Shown here: in pieces, positions 16,456 to 25,049 of the stretch
How positions within the stretch are numbered: the stretch's first letter is position 1
Layout of the letters: each line of letters begins with the position of its first letter
Virus record (IMG/VR): IMGVR_UViG_3300010885_027498
Coordinates: 1-46,856 of that record
Direction: 5' to 3' (one strand)
Length of the DNA: 46,856 bases
Origin: a virus
Notes under the pieces: generated by a model
Seen by the model: the letters and a program-made list of their open reading frames with translations, nothing else
Told to the model about the DNA's origin: nothing
Databases searched by the model: none
Translations under genes and position numbers: made by a program

Positions 16456-17976
16456 CTATCGAGGAAAGTTAACCTTAATGTGCGTCGCTAGTCTGTTGTT
16501 CCCGGCTAATAACCTGTAACGCCAGCCGTCGTAAGGATGATCTTCTGCCGTTGTATCAACGTCGTCAAGGTCTTTGTCATTGCGCGGCAGTGTAGGCACC
16601 GTTGAAATCGAGCCGTGGCAATGTGACATTACATATACACCCGGTCCCTCACCACGCAAGGCAGCTTCTAGCCTCTCACGCAGTATTTGCAACCCTTGTT
16701 TACGTGACCCCGGTGATTTATCGCAGTCGGTCCACCTCACGCCTTTATCGGCCATTTTCTTTTCAATCGTATCAACGTCCTTTTCTCTCACATTTCGTAT
16801 TTGGTTGTCAGCCGGCCCCGGCCAAGGTCGATAAGGTAGCCATCCGTCGTCGATTAATTGCCGCTCAATAGCATTAATGCCGTCGGCAATATCAGCCGCA
16901 CTCATTTGCAGCCCAAGGTTAGTACCTACCGACTTCGTCCCGTACCACTCATGACATAGAATAATCGAGCCGGCAACCGGGCAAAACACAAAACCATCCG
17001 ATAATTTCACCTCTTCGCCGGTAGCCTCTGCCCAAAAACCAACCCAAAACGGATGCGTTGAGCCCCAATCGAACGAACGATCAACGTACCAATTACTCGG
17101 TATCGAAAACCGCGAAACAATATGAACATGTTTTGCCCATAGATCGGAAATAGCACCGCCAGCGACAATATCCCATGAGCCGCCTAACCATGCCTTTCGA
17201 ATATTTGGATCAGTAATCTTGTCCAATTCAGCAATATATTCGAGCGGTAAATAAATATTTTCGCGATATGTACCGAAAACAGTAACTTGCGTCTTAGTTA
17301 TGTCAACCTTCTGACTTGTACGCGGGTCAAACACCTTACGTGTCGTCTCAACTACTTGGCCGTAAGGCGCAGGATCAATGAAATCGCGTTTAACCCAAGA
17401 ATGCCCCGGCCCATACGGATTAGTTGTCGAAAACACAAGTAACGGAATAGGAGGCAGTAGCTCAATAATATTGCCATCTTTGTCCTTCGGACTATTAACT
17501 TCTGGCCTAAACGGTGATCGGTTAATCGACATCATCATGTCGTAAAGACCCCGATCAGGATATTTACACAACTCATTCCAACCAATAAACGGAAACTCAT
17601 GCCCGTGAAATCCCCAATAATCTGCCGGGTCTTTAACAGCACGAAAAAGTAATTCCTCGCCGGTAGGCCATACCCATTTATAATCTTTAGCGGCGGATAA
17701 GAACTTAGCCCCGTCATTGAATTGTGGGAACCACCTAAGCGACTTGATAACTAAGTCGTCAAGGTTCTTATACTCACGATCAAAAATAATACCTCGCCAA
17801 AAAATATTGTATCCCTTGCCAACATACATACGAAATTTCATTAATTGTGTATCGCTCTTACCGGGTCCGCGCGATCCAGTATAAAGCGTTTGATGGCACC
17901 GACTATCCAGCGCCAACTCTTGCGACGATCCAGGAATAGGTTGCCAGACAGTTGCTAAATGATCATAGTCAGACAT
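16456..17976 (-). CDS. terL: Terminase large subunit
   Basis: A 506-residue packaging motor. Walker A is GSRGPGKS (residues 34-41). The Walker B region FIGWNEL (about 130-136) has Asn before the catalytic Glu135 in place of the usual Asp. The coupling motif STTNP is at 183-187. The nuclease part starts with D303 in VDRSFDWGS and includes later acidic sites (PADNQIRN, EDHPYDGWRY). It moves DNA into the prohead and cuts the concatemer. The ATG at 17976 overlaps the small subunit end by eight bases. Confidence 0.9.
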   Translation of the reverse strand: MSDYDHLATVWQPIPGSSQELALDSRCHQTLYTGSRGPGKSDTQLMKFRMYVGKGYNIFWRGIIFDREYKNLDDLVIKSLRWFPQFNDGAKFLSAAKDYKWVWPTGEELLFRAVKDPADYWGFHGHEFPFIGWNELCKYPDRGLYDMMMSINRSPFRPEVNSPKDKDGNIIELLPPIPLLVFSTTNPYGPGHSWVKRDFIDPAPYGQVVETTRKVFDPRTSQKVDITKTQVTVFGTYRENIYLPLEYIAELDKITDPNIRKAWLGGSWDIVAGGAISDLWAKHVHIVSRFSIPSNWYVDRSFDWGSTHPFWVGFWAEATGEEVKLSDGFVFCPVAGSIILCHEWYGTKSVGTNLGLQMSAADIADGINAIERQLIDDGWLPYRPWPGPADNQIRNVREKDVDTIEKKMADKGVRWTDCDKSPGSRKQGLQILRERLEAALRGEGPGVYVMSHCHGSISTVPTLPRNDKDLDDVDTTAEDHPYDGWRYRLLAGNNRLATHIKVNFPR

Positions 17977-18466
17977 CGGCAGCCGCTTCGGAAACTAACT
18001 TAGCTTGTTGTGCAGCTATCTTAAGCCGCCATTCTTCGTCAGTACCATGATCCTTAACAATCATAACTCGATTTTGATTTATTTGAATATTAGTGTTTTG
18101 TTCCGGTTTCGGCATGAAATCGCGAAGTTCAGCAACAAGCTTATAAGCCGCAAGCCGGTCTTTAGCCGTATGCGTCTTATCTTCGCCAATTTCCATGATA
18201 CGACGCACCAATAGAGTGCGATTAGGCAAATAATAATCTTCGCCTCGATCCTTAATTAATTTTTCTTGGCATTCCTTGACATACGGATCGAACACCCAAT
18301 CAAGAGCCATTCGATAAGAAATCGCCGTGTTCGTACAAACCGACTGTGCCGCTTTATGCGGATCAGACGGAAAATGCAACCATGCCTCAGCAAAGGCAGC
18401 TTTTAACTGCCGCTCTTGCGCTGTACTTAGCTGGTTTGCCCAAGGTGCGACCGCTACGGCCGTCAT
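17969..18466 (-). CDS. Terminase small subunit-like protein
   Basis: A 165-residue mostly helical protein directly upstream of the large terminase, overlapping it. It contains AAFAEAWLHFPSDPHKAAQSV and a helix-turn-helix-like segment (NTAISYRMALDWVFDPYVKECQE), then LLVRRIMEIGEDKTHTAKDRLAAYKLVAELRDF, the Terminase_2-like oligomerisation pattern. It likely recognises the packaging site on phage DNA. Identification rests on pattern and position. Confidence 0.75.
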   Translation of the reverse strand: MTAVAVAPWANQLSTAQERQLKAAFAEAWLHFPSDPHKAAQSVCTNTAISYRMALDWVFDPYVKECQEKLIKDRGEDYYLPNRTLLVRRIMEIGEDKTHTAKDRLAAYKLVAELRDFMPKPEQNTNIQINQNRVMIVKDHGTDEEWRLKIAAQQAKLVSEAAADV

Positions 18467-18471
18467 AGGAA

Positions 18472-18894
18472 CTACTCATCTTTGTCCACAATCTTTACAA
18501 AATTATAGCGGATTTCAATGCCATGCAACAACAAAATAGCGACTACACCGAGAAGCACCGGAATAGACGACAACCAAGGCGGCTCAGGGATAATGAACGG
18601 CGTGAGCATATTCAGCGTCAACCCGATCGCCAGCAAGCCAATCGCAATTCGTTTCGCCCACAAGATGCGCCCGATGGTGCTTTTCCAGTTGGCTTGGGCA
18701 GTGGTGACCTGCATCGTCCAAACAGCGACAAGCATTGCGACAAAAGATAGCAGGGAGTACAGGCCACCAAGCGAAATTAGCTGCTCAATGTGCCTTACGA
18801 GATGCGAACCAACATCGCTAAGAAACCTAAAAAAGTTTAATTCGCGCACATATTCTGGAAAATGATCAAGTAACACTACATGCATATTAATCAT
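18472..18894 (-). CDS. Three-segment membrane protein of the lysis region
   Basis: A 140-residue protein with three strong hydrophobic segments (about 42-63, 80-101 and 108-127; for example LYSLLSFVAMLVAVWTM and VLLGVVAILLLHGIEI), and a charged C-terminus. The ATG at 18894 overlaps the preceding stop. It is in a run of four membrane proteins next to the endolysin, so it may be a holin or antiholin. No family was recognised. Confidence 0.6.
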   Translation of the reverse strand: MINMHVVLLDHFPEYVRELNFFRFLSDVGSHLVRHIEQLISLGGLYSLLSFVAMLVAVWTMQVTTAQANWKSTIGRILWAKRIAIGLLAIGLTLNMLTPFIIPEPPWLSSIPVLLGVVAILLLHGIEIRYNFVKIVDKDE

Positions 18895-19243
18895 TTTTAT
18901 TTCTCTTTTTTGAAAGCTGCCTTTGCTTTGGTTTATCTTCGTTCTTTTCTGGTTTTTGTCCAATCAACGTAGATAAATGAAACCATTCGCCGCTTGCCAG
19001 CTTAGCACCAAGCTTTAGAGCACTTAAGCCAACAAGGAACCCTGCCGTTGTAGCTGGTATCTTTAAGTAGTTGGCCAAAACCTCGCCTAAAAAATATGAC
19101 ATTATAAACGACACAATAATAGTAACTATCGAGCTACGCGCGGACAATTTACGTGTATACACCAATGAAATGATACCACCTAACACGCCTGCAATAGCGT
19201 GCTGTATCTCAGCCGATATTCCTTCAAACATCCGGCTTGGCAC
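18887..19243 (-). CDS. Holin-like membrane protein
   Basis: A 118-residue protein with an opening helix AIAGVLGGIISLVY, a second segment SIVTIIVSFIMSYFLGEVLA, a third around TTAGFLVGLSALKLGAKLA, and a strongly basic Lys-rich tail. Short size, three hydrophobic segments and a basic C-terminus are typical of phage holins. The start is either GTG 19243 (GAGG six bases upstream) or ATG 19231. Its stop overlaps the next gene. Confidence 0.65.
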   Translation of the reverse strand: MPSRMFEGISAEIQHAIAGVLGGIISLVYTRKLSARSSIVTIIVSFIMSYFLGEVLANYLKIPATTAGFLVGLSALKLGAKLASGEWFHLSTLIGQKPEKNEDKPKQRQLSKKRNKND

Positions 19244-19252
19244 CTTAAGCCT

Positions 19253-19615
19253 CTATCTACGTAGTTGCCCAATGGTCCAATGCAAGAAATAGAAACCAAC
19301 AATAACCATAAAAGTATAGGATAGCTCCGAAGATAGTGGATCAGTTGTCCCGCGAGCTAAAACTTTGTCCCAAATAACCAATTTCCATAGATAAGCAATA
19401 AATGGTAAAGCGAATAAAAAACGTACGATAGCGTTAAGGTTACCGTCATCAGACTTAACCAAAACGTCGCGCCTAGCTTCCAATGATTTAATTCGCTCAT
19501 TAGCGTTAATCCGCGCGGTATCAGTCTTTGCTTTCTCAGCTTCCAGGCGTACCCGTGCAATCTGCTCAGTAATTTTTGCGATAGGATTTATTAACCCTAA
19601 TAAAAAACTAAGCAT
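19253..19615 (-). CDS. Holin-like protein with coiled-coil N-terminus and two membrane segments
   Basis: A 120-residue protein. Residues about 15-55 form a charged coiled coil (IARVRLEAEKAKTDTARINA). Two hydrophobic segments follow: IVRFLFALPFIAYLWKLVIW and FMVIVGFYFLHWTIG. This layout resembles the GTA/phage three-TM holin group in alphaproteobacterial phages. It belongs to the leftward lysis cassette. Which of the small membrane proteins is the true holin cannot be decided from sequence. Confidence 0.65.
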   Translation of the reverse strand: MLSFLLGLINPIAKITEQIARVRLEAEKAKTDTARINANERIKSLEARRDVLVKSDDGNLNAIVRFLFALPFIAYLWKLVIWDKVLARGTTDPLSSELSYTFMVIVGFYFLHWTIGQLRR

Positions 19616-19617
19616 AA

Positions 19618-19809
19618 TTACACGCTAAATTCGCTGTAGTCAAAATTAGGTAACGATAACGCCTTTTCTATCGCAGCAAGCGCAGCTTGTCCACCGTGCG
19701 AGTTGTCGCTACCTTCCTCAACCATTTGAGCAAGACCGTTTTCACCGTACTTGCGAAGCTCTGCGGCGAATAGCTCTTTAGCTTTATCTCGCCTATGCAT
19801 TATCGTCAT
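19618..19809 (-). CDS. Small soluble protein in the lysis cassette, unknown
   Basis: A 63-residue acidic and basic mixed protein (RRDKAKELFAAELRKYGENG, then AALAAIEKALSLPNF) with predicted helices and no membrane segment. It begins inside the end of the upstream membrane gene and ends three bases before the next start. A second ATG at 19800 is possible. No function recognised. Confidence 0.5.
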   Translation of the reverse strand: MTIMHRRDKAKELFAAELRKYGENGLAQMVEEGSDNSHGGQAALAAIEKALSLPNFDYSEFSV

Positions 19810-20122
19810 CCGGCTTCATTGAACGGTATCGAGCTAACTCAACGAGTATCATCAAGCTCAGAACAACCGCCCATGAGTATTTAGGATCAAGAATGCCCTT
19901 CAACCATTCCTGCATCGACGGATCATCAGCCCAATTCACACCAACACCAATGACCAACGACACGATCGCAGAAATGCGTGAAACGACAATTGTAGCCGAA
20001 TTGTAGAACACAGCCTTGATACGAGCAATATTAGTGCCAGTTCCGGCAAGGAACTGGTACACCCAAAAAGCAAAGAAACCGACGATGACGCCGATTAAGA
20101 CTAACGGCAACCACATGCCCAT
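19793..20122 (-). CDS. Small membrane protein next to the endolysin
   Basis: A 109-residue protein with a clear N-terminal membrane segment (MWLPLVLIGVIVGFFAFWVYQFL), a middle segment ISAIVSLVIGVGVNW, and a third WAVVLSLMILVELA. The start is the ATG at 20122, which has GAGG seven bases upstream; any longer frame would read through the endolysin gene. It is adjacent to the endolysin stop, so it is another holin or spanin-like candidate. Confidence 0.6.
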   Translation of the reverse strand: MGMWLPLVLIGVIVGFFAFWVYQFLAGTGTNIARIKAVFYNSATIVVSRISAIVSLVIGVGVNWADDPSMQEWLKGILDPKYSWAVVLSLMILVELARYRSMKPDDDNA

Positions 20123-20123
20123 A

Positions 20124-21038
20124 TTACTTCCTCTCGCGTGACCGCTTAAAGATCGGCTCGGCAACGAACACGGCCGCCTTTGGAGGGCGCCGAACACGTT
20201 TAGGCCGGTGCTCGGGCACTGGCGTAAGACCCGCCGGTACCTGATCATTGACATAGCGGCCTACCCGGCGAATGCCATAGATCAAGCTGACAGTTCCAAT
20301 GATCGCGCCAAGCACGATCAAGAGCGCCAACGATGGATTAGTGCGCACCCAATCGAGCCATGCTGTCAGAAGACCACCTGACGACACAGCGGCGCCAGCT
20401 ATGATCATTTTGCCGGGCACAGGAATAGCGACCTGCCCCTTGGCGTCCGCCCCGTCCTTGGGCGTCTTAAATGGCTTGGTGATACGCTCTGTAGTCGGCG
20501 CCTTGCCCGGTGATGCACCGGCCTGCGACATTTGCAATGCCTCGCGACGTACACCGCGCGTGCGACGCATCCAACCGCGGCCGAACGTTGGAAATGTACG
20601 CAGCCGACGCAAGAATGCTTCGCGTTCGTCCAGCAACGCATTGATTAGTTGTTTTGGATCACGCTTAAGAACAGCGGCAATAACCGCGTCGTTAATTACA
20701 ATTGAGTTGGTTGGCAAGTCAACAAGTCGGCGTAGAATACGATTGGAGCGACCGACGCCTGAATTAACGCCGTAATCGAGCACAGCATAATCGAGTCCAG
20801 GTGGTAGTTTATCGCCATTAACTCGGTCCCAATACTTGGTTCGATAAATGCGCTTGGCTTGATCCAAGGTAAGCCGGCGGACATCACTAGCTGTTGCATG
20901 TGAGTTAACGTATAACCGGACATCATGAATAGTAATTCCATAGTTGGTTGGTCCACCGGGGTCGCTCGGGTGATTTGTATAGCCTCCCTCCCAACGTAAT
21001 ACATACGCGAGAGACTTAGCGTAACATGCCGCGGCCAT
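20124..21038 (-). CDS. Endolysin, GH108-type lysozyme with membrane tail
   Basis: A 304-residue enzyme that cuts peptidoglycan sugars at lysis. Residues 8-36 carry the GH108 signature: KSLAYVLRWEGGYTN with catalytic E17, then DPGGPTNYGIT. YRTKYWDRVNGDKLPPGLDY follows. Two hydrophobic segments lie in the C-terminal third (MIIAGAAVSSGGLLTAW and LALLIVLGAIIGTVSLIYG), then a basic tail. A C-terminal membrane anchor is unusual for this family. The start is ATG 21038 with GAGG five bases upstream; the terminator at 21091-21126 blocks longer starts. Confidence 0.85.
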   Translation of the reverse strand: MAAACYAKSLAYVLRWEGGYTNHPSDPGGPTNYGITIHDVRLYVNSHATASDVRRLTLDQAKRIYRTKYWDRVNGDKLPPGLDYAVLDYGVNSGVGRSNRILRRLVDLPTNSIVINDAVIAAVLKRDPKQLINALLDEREAFLRRLRTFPTFGRGWMRRTRGVRREALQMSQAGASPGKAPTTERITKPFKTPKDGADAKGQVAIPVPGKMIIAGAAVSSGGLLTAWLDWVRTNPSLALLIVLGAIIGTVSLIYGIRRVGRYVNDQVPAGLTPVPEHRPKRVRRPPKAAVFVAEPIFKRSRERK

Positions 21039-21090
21039 GTGAGCCTCGCAAACCAACATTAAGCTTAAGGGGAGGATAAGCGATCGCAAC

Positions 21091-21126
21091 GCAAAAGAAA
21101 AGAGGGCGGCCCGTGAAAGCCGCCCT
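21091..21126 (-). terminator. Intrinsic terminator after the Ala/Pro-rich gene
   Basis: On the minus strand a stem AGGGCGGC/GCCGCCCT (21119-21126 with 21103-21110), loop of eight bases, is followed by CTTTTCTTTT. This is a textbook rho-independent terminator. It ends the unit starting near 23 kb and separates it from the lysis and late genes. Confidence 0.85.
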
Positions 21127-21234
21127 AGTTGGGGAGGAACTACGACGAAGATCGAGAGGCTTGGCGGCCCGCGCTGTTTGCTGCCTTCCAAAGTCCGGGC
21201 CTCGAAACCCGGCTCCAAGCCCCGCCCGAACGCA

Positions 21235-21828
21235 TTACGCCGCGGGAGTAGCCTCAGGTGTAGGCGCCGGAACAGTATAGGCAACCCGCCACACGCGGGC
21301 GCCTTCGACCGACAGACCATCCGGCCCGGATTGCGTAAACGGCATGACAACGAACTGAAAACCCAGCGGTCGCGTCTTTTTGTTCATGCTCGCGACCGAG
21401 CTAGAAAGACGCTGCACCGGAAGGGCATTCTGCGATGACTTCGGCACGAAAAACGACTGGCCATCCTTGACCAGCCGCGCGAACGGATAACCCGTCTGCC
21501 GGCCAACGCCACCGCTACCCGTTGTGCGCACATTAACGGGAACCGGCACATTATCATCGATCGGAGCATCACGGTACAAATGAGCGACGATCACACCGGG
21601 CGTCCGCGTTTTCCGCACCTTGCGCGGCTCAGCAACCGTTTGAGTATCGTCCGCGGGAGTGGCCGCGGGAGTGGCCGGCGCCCAAATATCCGGAGCGGCA
21701 GAGTTAGGCGGCGAATTGATCACAGTAGAAGTCCCTTCAAGATTTGGAGCGGCTGACACGGCCGCGGCAGGTGCAGCGGGCGTTGCAGTCACGGGAGCAT
21801 TCGGTCGCGGCTTAGCCATATCGAACAT
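21235..21828 (-). CDS. Ala/Pro-rich protein with conserved C-terminal domain, unknown
   Basis: A 197-residue protein. The first 70 residues are low-complexity Ala/Pro/Thr. A folded C-terminal domain has GYPFARLVKDGQSFFVP and GARVWRVAYTV, a pattern I have seen in many uncharacterised phage proteins. No function is known. It is transcribed with the DUF932 gene or on its own and ends at a strong terminator. The ATG at 21819 is an alternative start. Confidence 0.6.
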   Translation of the reverse strand: MFDMAKPRPNAPVTATPAAPAAAVSAAPNLEGTSTVINSPPNSAAPDIWAPATPAATPADDTQTVAEPRKVRKTRTPGVIVAHLYRDAPIDDNVPVPVNVRTTGSGGVGRQTGYPFARLVKDGQSFFVPKSSQNALPVQRLSSSVASMNKKTRPLGFQFVVMPFTQSGPDGLSVEGARVWRVAYTVPAPTPEATPAA

Positions 21829-21844
21829 ATCCTTGATTGATTAA

Positions 21845-21873
21845 AGGTGTGGCAAACATTTGTTGCCACACCT
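21845..21873 (-). terminator. Hairpin terminator after the DUF932 gene
   Basis: A perfect 11-base-pair stem AGGTGTGGCAA/TTGCCACACCT with a seven-base loop, followed on the minus strand by TTTAATC. The T-run is short, so termination may be partial. Confidence 0.65.
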
Positions 21874-21905
21874 ACCTAGCATCGTACGCTGATAATTGCA
21901 AGAGG

Positions 21906-23009
21906 CTATGCAGCTTCTCTTCCTGCCTGCTTCAGCAAGTTTCCGGCAATTTCTTCGACCAACACGCGCTTATCCTGATTAGGGATTGAGCGAGCTACGG
22001 CCGTCGCCGCGGTAACCACGTCCCAAACCGTCTCGATCGGACGATTTTCCTCAAGCTGATGCGCAAGCTGCATCCGTTCGCCAAATTTCTTGCCAAAGCG
22101 TTCCGCAAGAAACTGATTAAGATCGCCCCTCAATTTCTTTTCCTGCGCCGCGGCAATCGTATCACCGATCGTGCGAACGGAACCATTAGCAAATTCTGTA
22201 AGCACCGGCACGATTTCGTCAAGCCAACGATCCGGAGCAGAAAATGTGTGACGAATGGAGATTTGAGCAAATTCCTCAACTCCCCATAAGATACGGTTGC
22301 AGCACACGAAATCGAAGAGGAACGCACCAAACCCGATAGTCTTTGCACCGACTTGACTATTCCACAGGTAGAAACCACGGGCAAGCGATCCGGCCTCACC
22401 GTTGCGCCGATTAGGTATCGTCACCCGATTTTTCTCATCAGCAAGAAAAACGAACATATCACGGTCGCTGGCGTAAAGCGTCGTATTGTCGCGGTCAACC
22501 ACAACATCATGACCAAATTCACCGGGAACCCGCCAACGACCAGATACGCCGTCACCGAAGCGATCCATAAGCGCCGTAATAACCTCATCGTTCCAGATGC
22601 GACCGTATCTTGGCCCCGTCCAGGCATCAAGCGACAGATTGTTATTGTCGCGATGCAAGAGCAACCCAAAGTCACGCGCGGAACCGAGACCGAATTTAAG
22701 ACCATAGTTCACGCAATCTGCCGCGATTTCCGCCGGCAAACCACTACGCAGGTAGTCCGCGGGTGCCTTGATCGAAGCCGCAAGCTGGCCAAACGACCAA
22801 TGAGTAAGCGAGCAATGGTTACCGCGCTCACCGACAAGCTCAACCTCTCTCCCTGCGGGAATAGCGCGAATATGGGCCGATGAAACGACCTTTTCGGCAG
22901 AATTAAGGCGATAAGCCGCGGCGGCATCCTGCATCGCAGGCAACGAGGTAAAGCGTTGATCTTCCGGGCGCGAACGCCATTGATTGGATACAACGGTTGA
23001 TTGTGTCAT
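21906..23009 (-). CDS. DUF932 family phage/plasmid-like protein
   Basis: A 367-residue protein with the DUF932 pattern: CSLTHWSFGQLAASIKAPADYLRS (about 66-89), FGLLLHRDNNNLSLDAWTGPRYGRIWNDEV (about 114-143), RGFYLWNSQVGAKTIGFG and LFDFVCCNRILWG. The family is widespread on phages and plasmids. Its role is unproven but is often linked to DNA replication or recombination. The ATG at 23009 is preceded by the repeated leader with GGGAATACGGAA, and a promoter is visible upstream. Terminated by the hairpin at 21845. Confidence 0.8.
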   Translation of the reverse strand: MTQSTVVSNQWRSRPEDQRFTSLPAMQDAAAAYRLNSAEKVVSSAHIRAIPAGREVELVGERGNHCSLTHWSFGQLAASIKAPADYLRSGLPAEIAADCVNYGLKFGLGSARDFGLLLHRDNNNLSLDAWTGPRYGRIWNDEVITALMDRFGDGVSGRWRVPGEFGHDVVVDRDNTTLYASDRDMFVFLADEKNRVTIPNRRNGEAGSLARGFYLWNSQVGAKTIGFGAFLFDFVCCNRILWGVEEFAQISIRHTFSAPDRWLDEIVPVLTEFANGSVRTIGDTIAAAQEKKLRGDLNQFLAERFGKKFGERMQLAHQLEENRPIETVWDVVTAATAVARSIPNQDKRVLVEEIAGNLLKQAGREAA

Positions 23010-23075
23010 TTCCGTATTCCCTTGTTTGCGTGTCTATTTTTTAAGAATACGGCACACCGCACCGAAACACAACAA
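23010..23075 (-). promoter_or_regulatory. Promoter/leader of the DUF932 gene
   Basis: Reading the minus strand there is TTGTGT, 17 bases, then TATTCT, a sigma70-like pair. It is followed by a leader that ends CAAACAAGGGAATACGGAAATG. That leader is shared with three early-region genes near 30-32 kb. Confidence 0.5.
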
Positions 23076-23110
23076 CAATTTTATCCGACACTAAATATGG
23101 TTAACAGTTT

Positions 23111-23518
23111 TTATACCGATCCACCGTGAAACGGTGTTCCGTACGCATAGCGTAACATAGCGTCAATCGCATCCTGCCACGACCAACACACGACCGTCGC
23201 GTATCCTTCCTCGCGTAATCCTGCCATCACCTCAAGTTGGGCGTCAGATGGCTTATTCTTACCAACCTTCATTTCAATAAATAAACCATGGAACGGAGGA
23301 CGACCAATCGGCATAAAAATGTCAGGTACACCCGACTTAGCGCCCTCGGCTTTCATGCGAGACGCAGTAACCTTACTTCGCAAGCCACCGTTAGGAATTG
23401 CAAACGCCTTATTCAGTGCAACAAATTGCTTGCGACAATTAAGCGCAATCCAACAAAATACAGCCTTCTGATGACCACTCTCCGAACCGCTTTCGGCAAG
23501 TTGATCGGGAAAGATCAT
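23111..23518 (-). CDS. VRR-NUC domain nuclease
   Basis: A 135-residue protein with the VRR-NUC pattern: helical start (ESGHQKAVFCWIAL), then NKAFAIPNGGLRS, then SGVPDIFMP with D66, LFIEMKVGKNKPSDAQ with E82 and K84, and YATVVCWSWQDAIDAM at the end. This PD-(D/E)XK-type nuclease fold resolves or trims branched DNA in phages. It partly overlaps the next upstream gene (ATGA). It is in the leftward block away from the other recombination genes. Confidence 0.8.
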   Translation of the reverse strand: MIFPDQLAESGSESGHQKAVFCWIALNCRKQFVALNKAFAIPNGGLRSKVTASRMKAEGAKSGVPDIFMPIGRPPFHGLFIEMKVGKNKPSDAQLEVMAGLREEGYATVVCWSWQDAIDAMLRYAYGTPFHGGSV

Positions 23519-23718
23519 GATTTTTCCTCCGGTAACGGATATTTAAGGTTAAGTGCATCTAGCGATAATGCCTCTTCCTCCGGATGCAACAAGATAATAG
23601 CACCCACAAGTACGGATAGCGACGCCCGGCGCGTCGAGAGTTCGAACGGCGAAAAATCATGCTGCTTATGCAAGCTGATCTTACCGTCACGTATCTTCCG
23701 ATAGAAGTAAACAGGCAT
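23515..23718 (-). CDS. 67-residue unknown protein
   Basis: A small protein that begins with a basic aromatic segment (VYFYRKIRDGKISLHKQHDF) and ends in an acidic Leu-rich helix. It overlaps the VRR-NUC gene start by four bases, so the two are coupled. No motif recognised; it could assist the nuclease. Confidence 0.5.
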   Translation of the reverse strand: MPVYFYRKIRDGKISLHKQHDFSPFELSTRRASLSVLVGAIILLHPEEEALSLDALNLKYPLPEEKS

Positions 23719-23732
23719 TTAAGTCCCTCCAA

Positions 23733-24677
23733 TCACATTTCGCCACCACCACCACCCAATGTAATCAATAATGTCTCAAAATCAATCGAAACATTGATTT
23801 CAGTATTTACGTTACTCTCAAATTTACCGTCAACGTTCTTGGTGATTTCCCAAGCAATATTTGTGTTCTCCGCGGTAACAGTAAACCGCTTAGCTTTCTT
23901 GTATGTCTCTATAAGTATAAAGTTTAGATCACCTGTAGGCTTAATAGTAAACTCTAACGTCTGTGGTGGATCAGCATGTTCCGGTAACAATTTTTTCATA
24001 TAAGCTCTAATTTTATTAAGATTAAGAAACAATAACGCTCTGTGTGTGTGCTCATACACAGTAGAGATAATAGTATCAATATAGTCACCGAAACTAGAAA
24101 AATGAACGAACATTGCGACGGTTGTGGGATTTTCACCGGGACCAATCGGCTCAAATGCGTTGCCAAAATGTTGGTGCAATACAGCATAGAAATCAGGTAA
24201 AGCAGCAATACCAAAAGTCACAGCTTGAATATCCATATAACCACTAATGACAGTCATAACCTGCCCGGTTATACTCATTGAATTTAATGCTTCCTCCGGA
24301 CTATCACCTAATATAGCACCTAAAGCTATCTGAAATTCCTCAAGTTTTAGCGTGTTCTCTGTGGACGATACCGGCCCCGTCTCGGAATTATAAGGCGGAT
24401 ATGTCCAGTAATAATAATAACCTTTCATTTTAGCTGTAATTGTCTGCTCAATCGGTACGTTCTCGGGCACGTGCGGTGACGCCGTATGCACACCGCTAAA
24501 TATATCCGCAATATCATAGCCGATAGGAAGGCCAGTGATCTGAATAGAGTACTCAGCGCCCGGAGTTAACACACCATCGACAATGCATCGTACCACAGCA
24601 ATTTTCGATTGCCCGAGATTAATATTAACTAGCCGTTTCTCCGGCCCGAGCGACGGAACAATCGTAGGAGCAGCCAT
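23733..24677 (-). CDS. Unknown 314-residue protein
   Basis: No family was recognised. The first 110 residues are beta-rich (LVNINLGQSKIAVVRCIVDG, AEYSIQITGLPIGYD), and the aromatic stretch KGYYYYWTYPPYNSE is unusual. The middle is mixed, and the end is Gly-rich (GGGGGEM). It could be a virion or cell-surface protein, but its place among small early-type genes gives little help. The ATG at 24677 is one base before the next gene's stop. Confidence 0.55.
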   Translation of the reverse strand: MAAPTIVPSLGPEKRLVNINLGQSKIAVVRCIVDGVLTPGAEYSIQITGLPIGYDIADIFSGVHTASPHVPENVPIEQTITAKMKGYYYYWTYPPYNSETGPVSSTENTLKLEEFQIALGAILGDSPEEALNSMSITGQVMTVISGYMDIQAVTFGIAALPDFYAVLHQHFGNAFEPIGPGENPTTVAMFVHFSSFGDYIDTIISTVYEHTHRALLFLNLNKIRAYMKKLLPEHADPPQTLEFTIKPTGDLNFILIETYKKAKRFTVTAENTNIAWEITKNVDGKFESNVNTEINVSIDFETLLITLGGGGGEM

Positions 24678-24678
24678 A

Positions 24679-24921
24679 TTAATTACTCGATCCGGTCAGC
24701 GCCGAAAATTTCAATGGGATATCGTCCTGAAACGAGCCGCAATAATCCCTACCAGGATTTACCGTCGGCCACCAACTAATGAAGCCGACGGAAGGTCGGG
24801 CGCCGGGAACCTTAACCGGCGGTGCAGCGCCCGACACAGCAATAGACTGCGGCGGGTTAACACGGCATAAGTCGCCGTTAACATCAAAGAACGCACAATC
24901 TTTGCATTTTGGCCTAGTCAT
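24679..24921 (-). CDS. Small Cys-rich (CxxC...C...YC) protein
   Basis: An 80-residue protein with CKDCAFFDVNGDLC near the start and WWPTVNPGRDYCGSF near the end. Four Cys probably bind a metal ion. The same layout (CxxCxxF, a third Cys, then an aromatic-Cys-x-x-F) recurs in the proteins at 41381 and 45512. The start is the ATG at 24921, with GAGG eight bases upstream. The role is unknown. Confidence 0.6.
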   Translation of the reverse strand: MTRPKCKDCAFFDVNGDLCRVNPPQSIAVSGAAPPVKVPGARPSVGFISWWPTVNPGRDYCGSFQDDIPLKFSALTGSSN

Positions 24922-25049
24922 ACCATAACCTCGATTTAGTTGTTGTGAGCTTAGTTGTTGCGGGCGAAAACGGCCGTCTCTCCGGGCTGTCACGCCTACT
25001 TTGCTGGTTGTTTCCGTGGGCGTTCACCTCGGGCACGAAAGCAGCCCCT

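Noticed and set aside
21039-21350. N-terminal extension of the endolysin
   Set aside because: It would read back through the intrinsic terminator at 21091-21126. The ATG at 21038 has a good ribosome site.
22353-22883. 176-residue plus-strand frame opposite the DUF932 gene
   Set aside because: Antisense shadow; the DUF932 motifs show which strand is coding.
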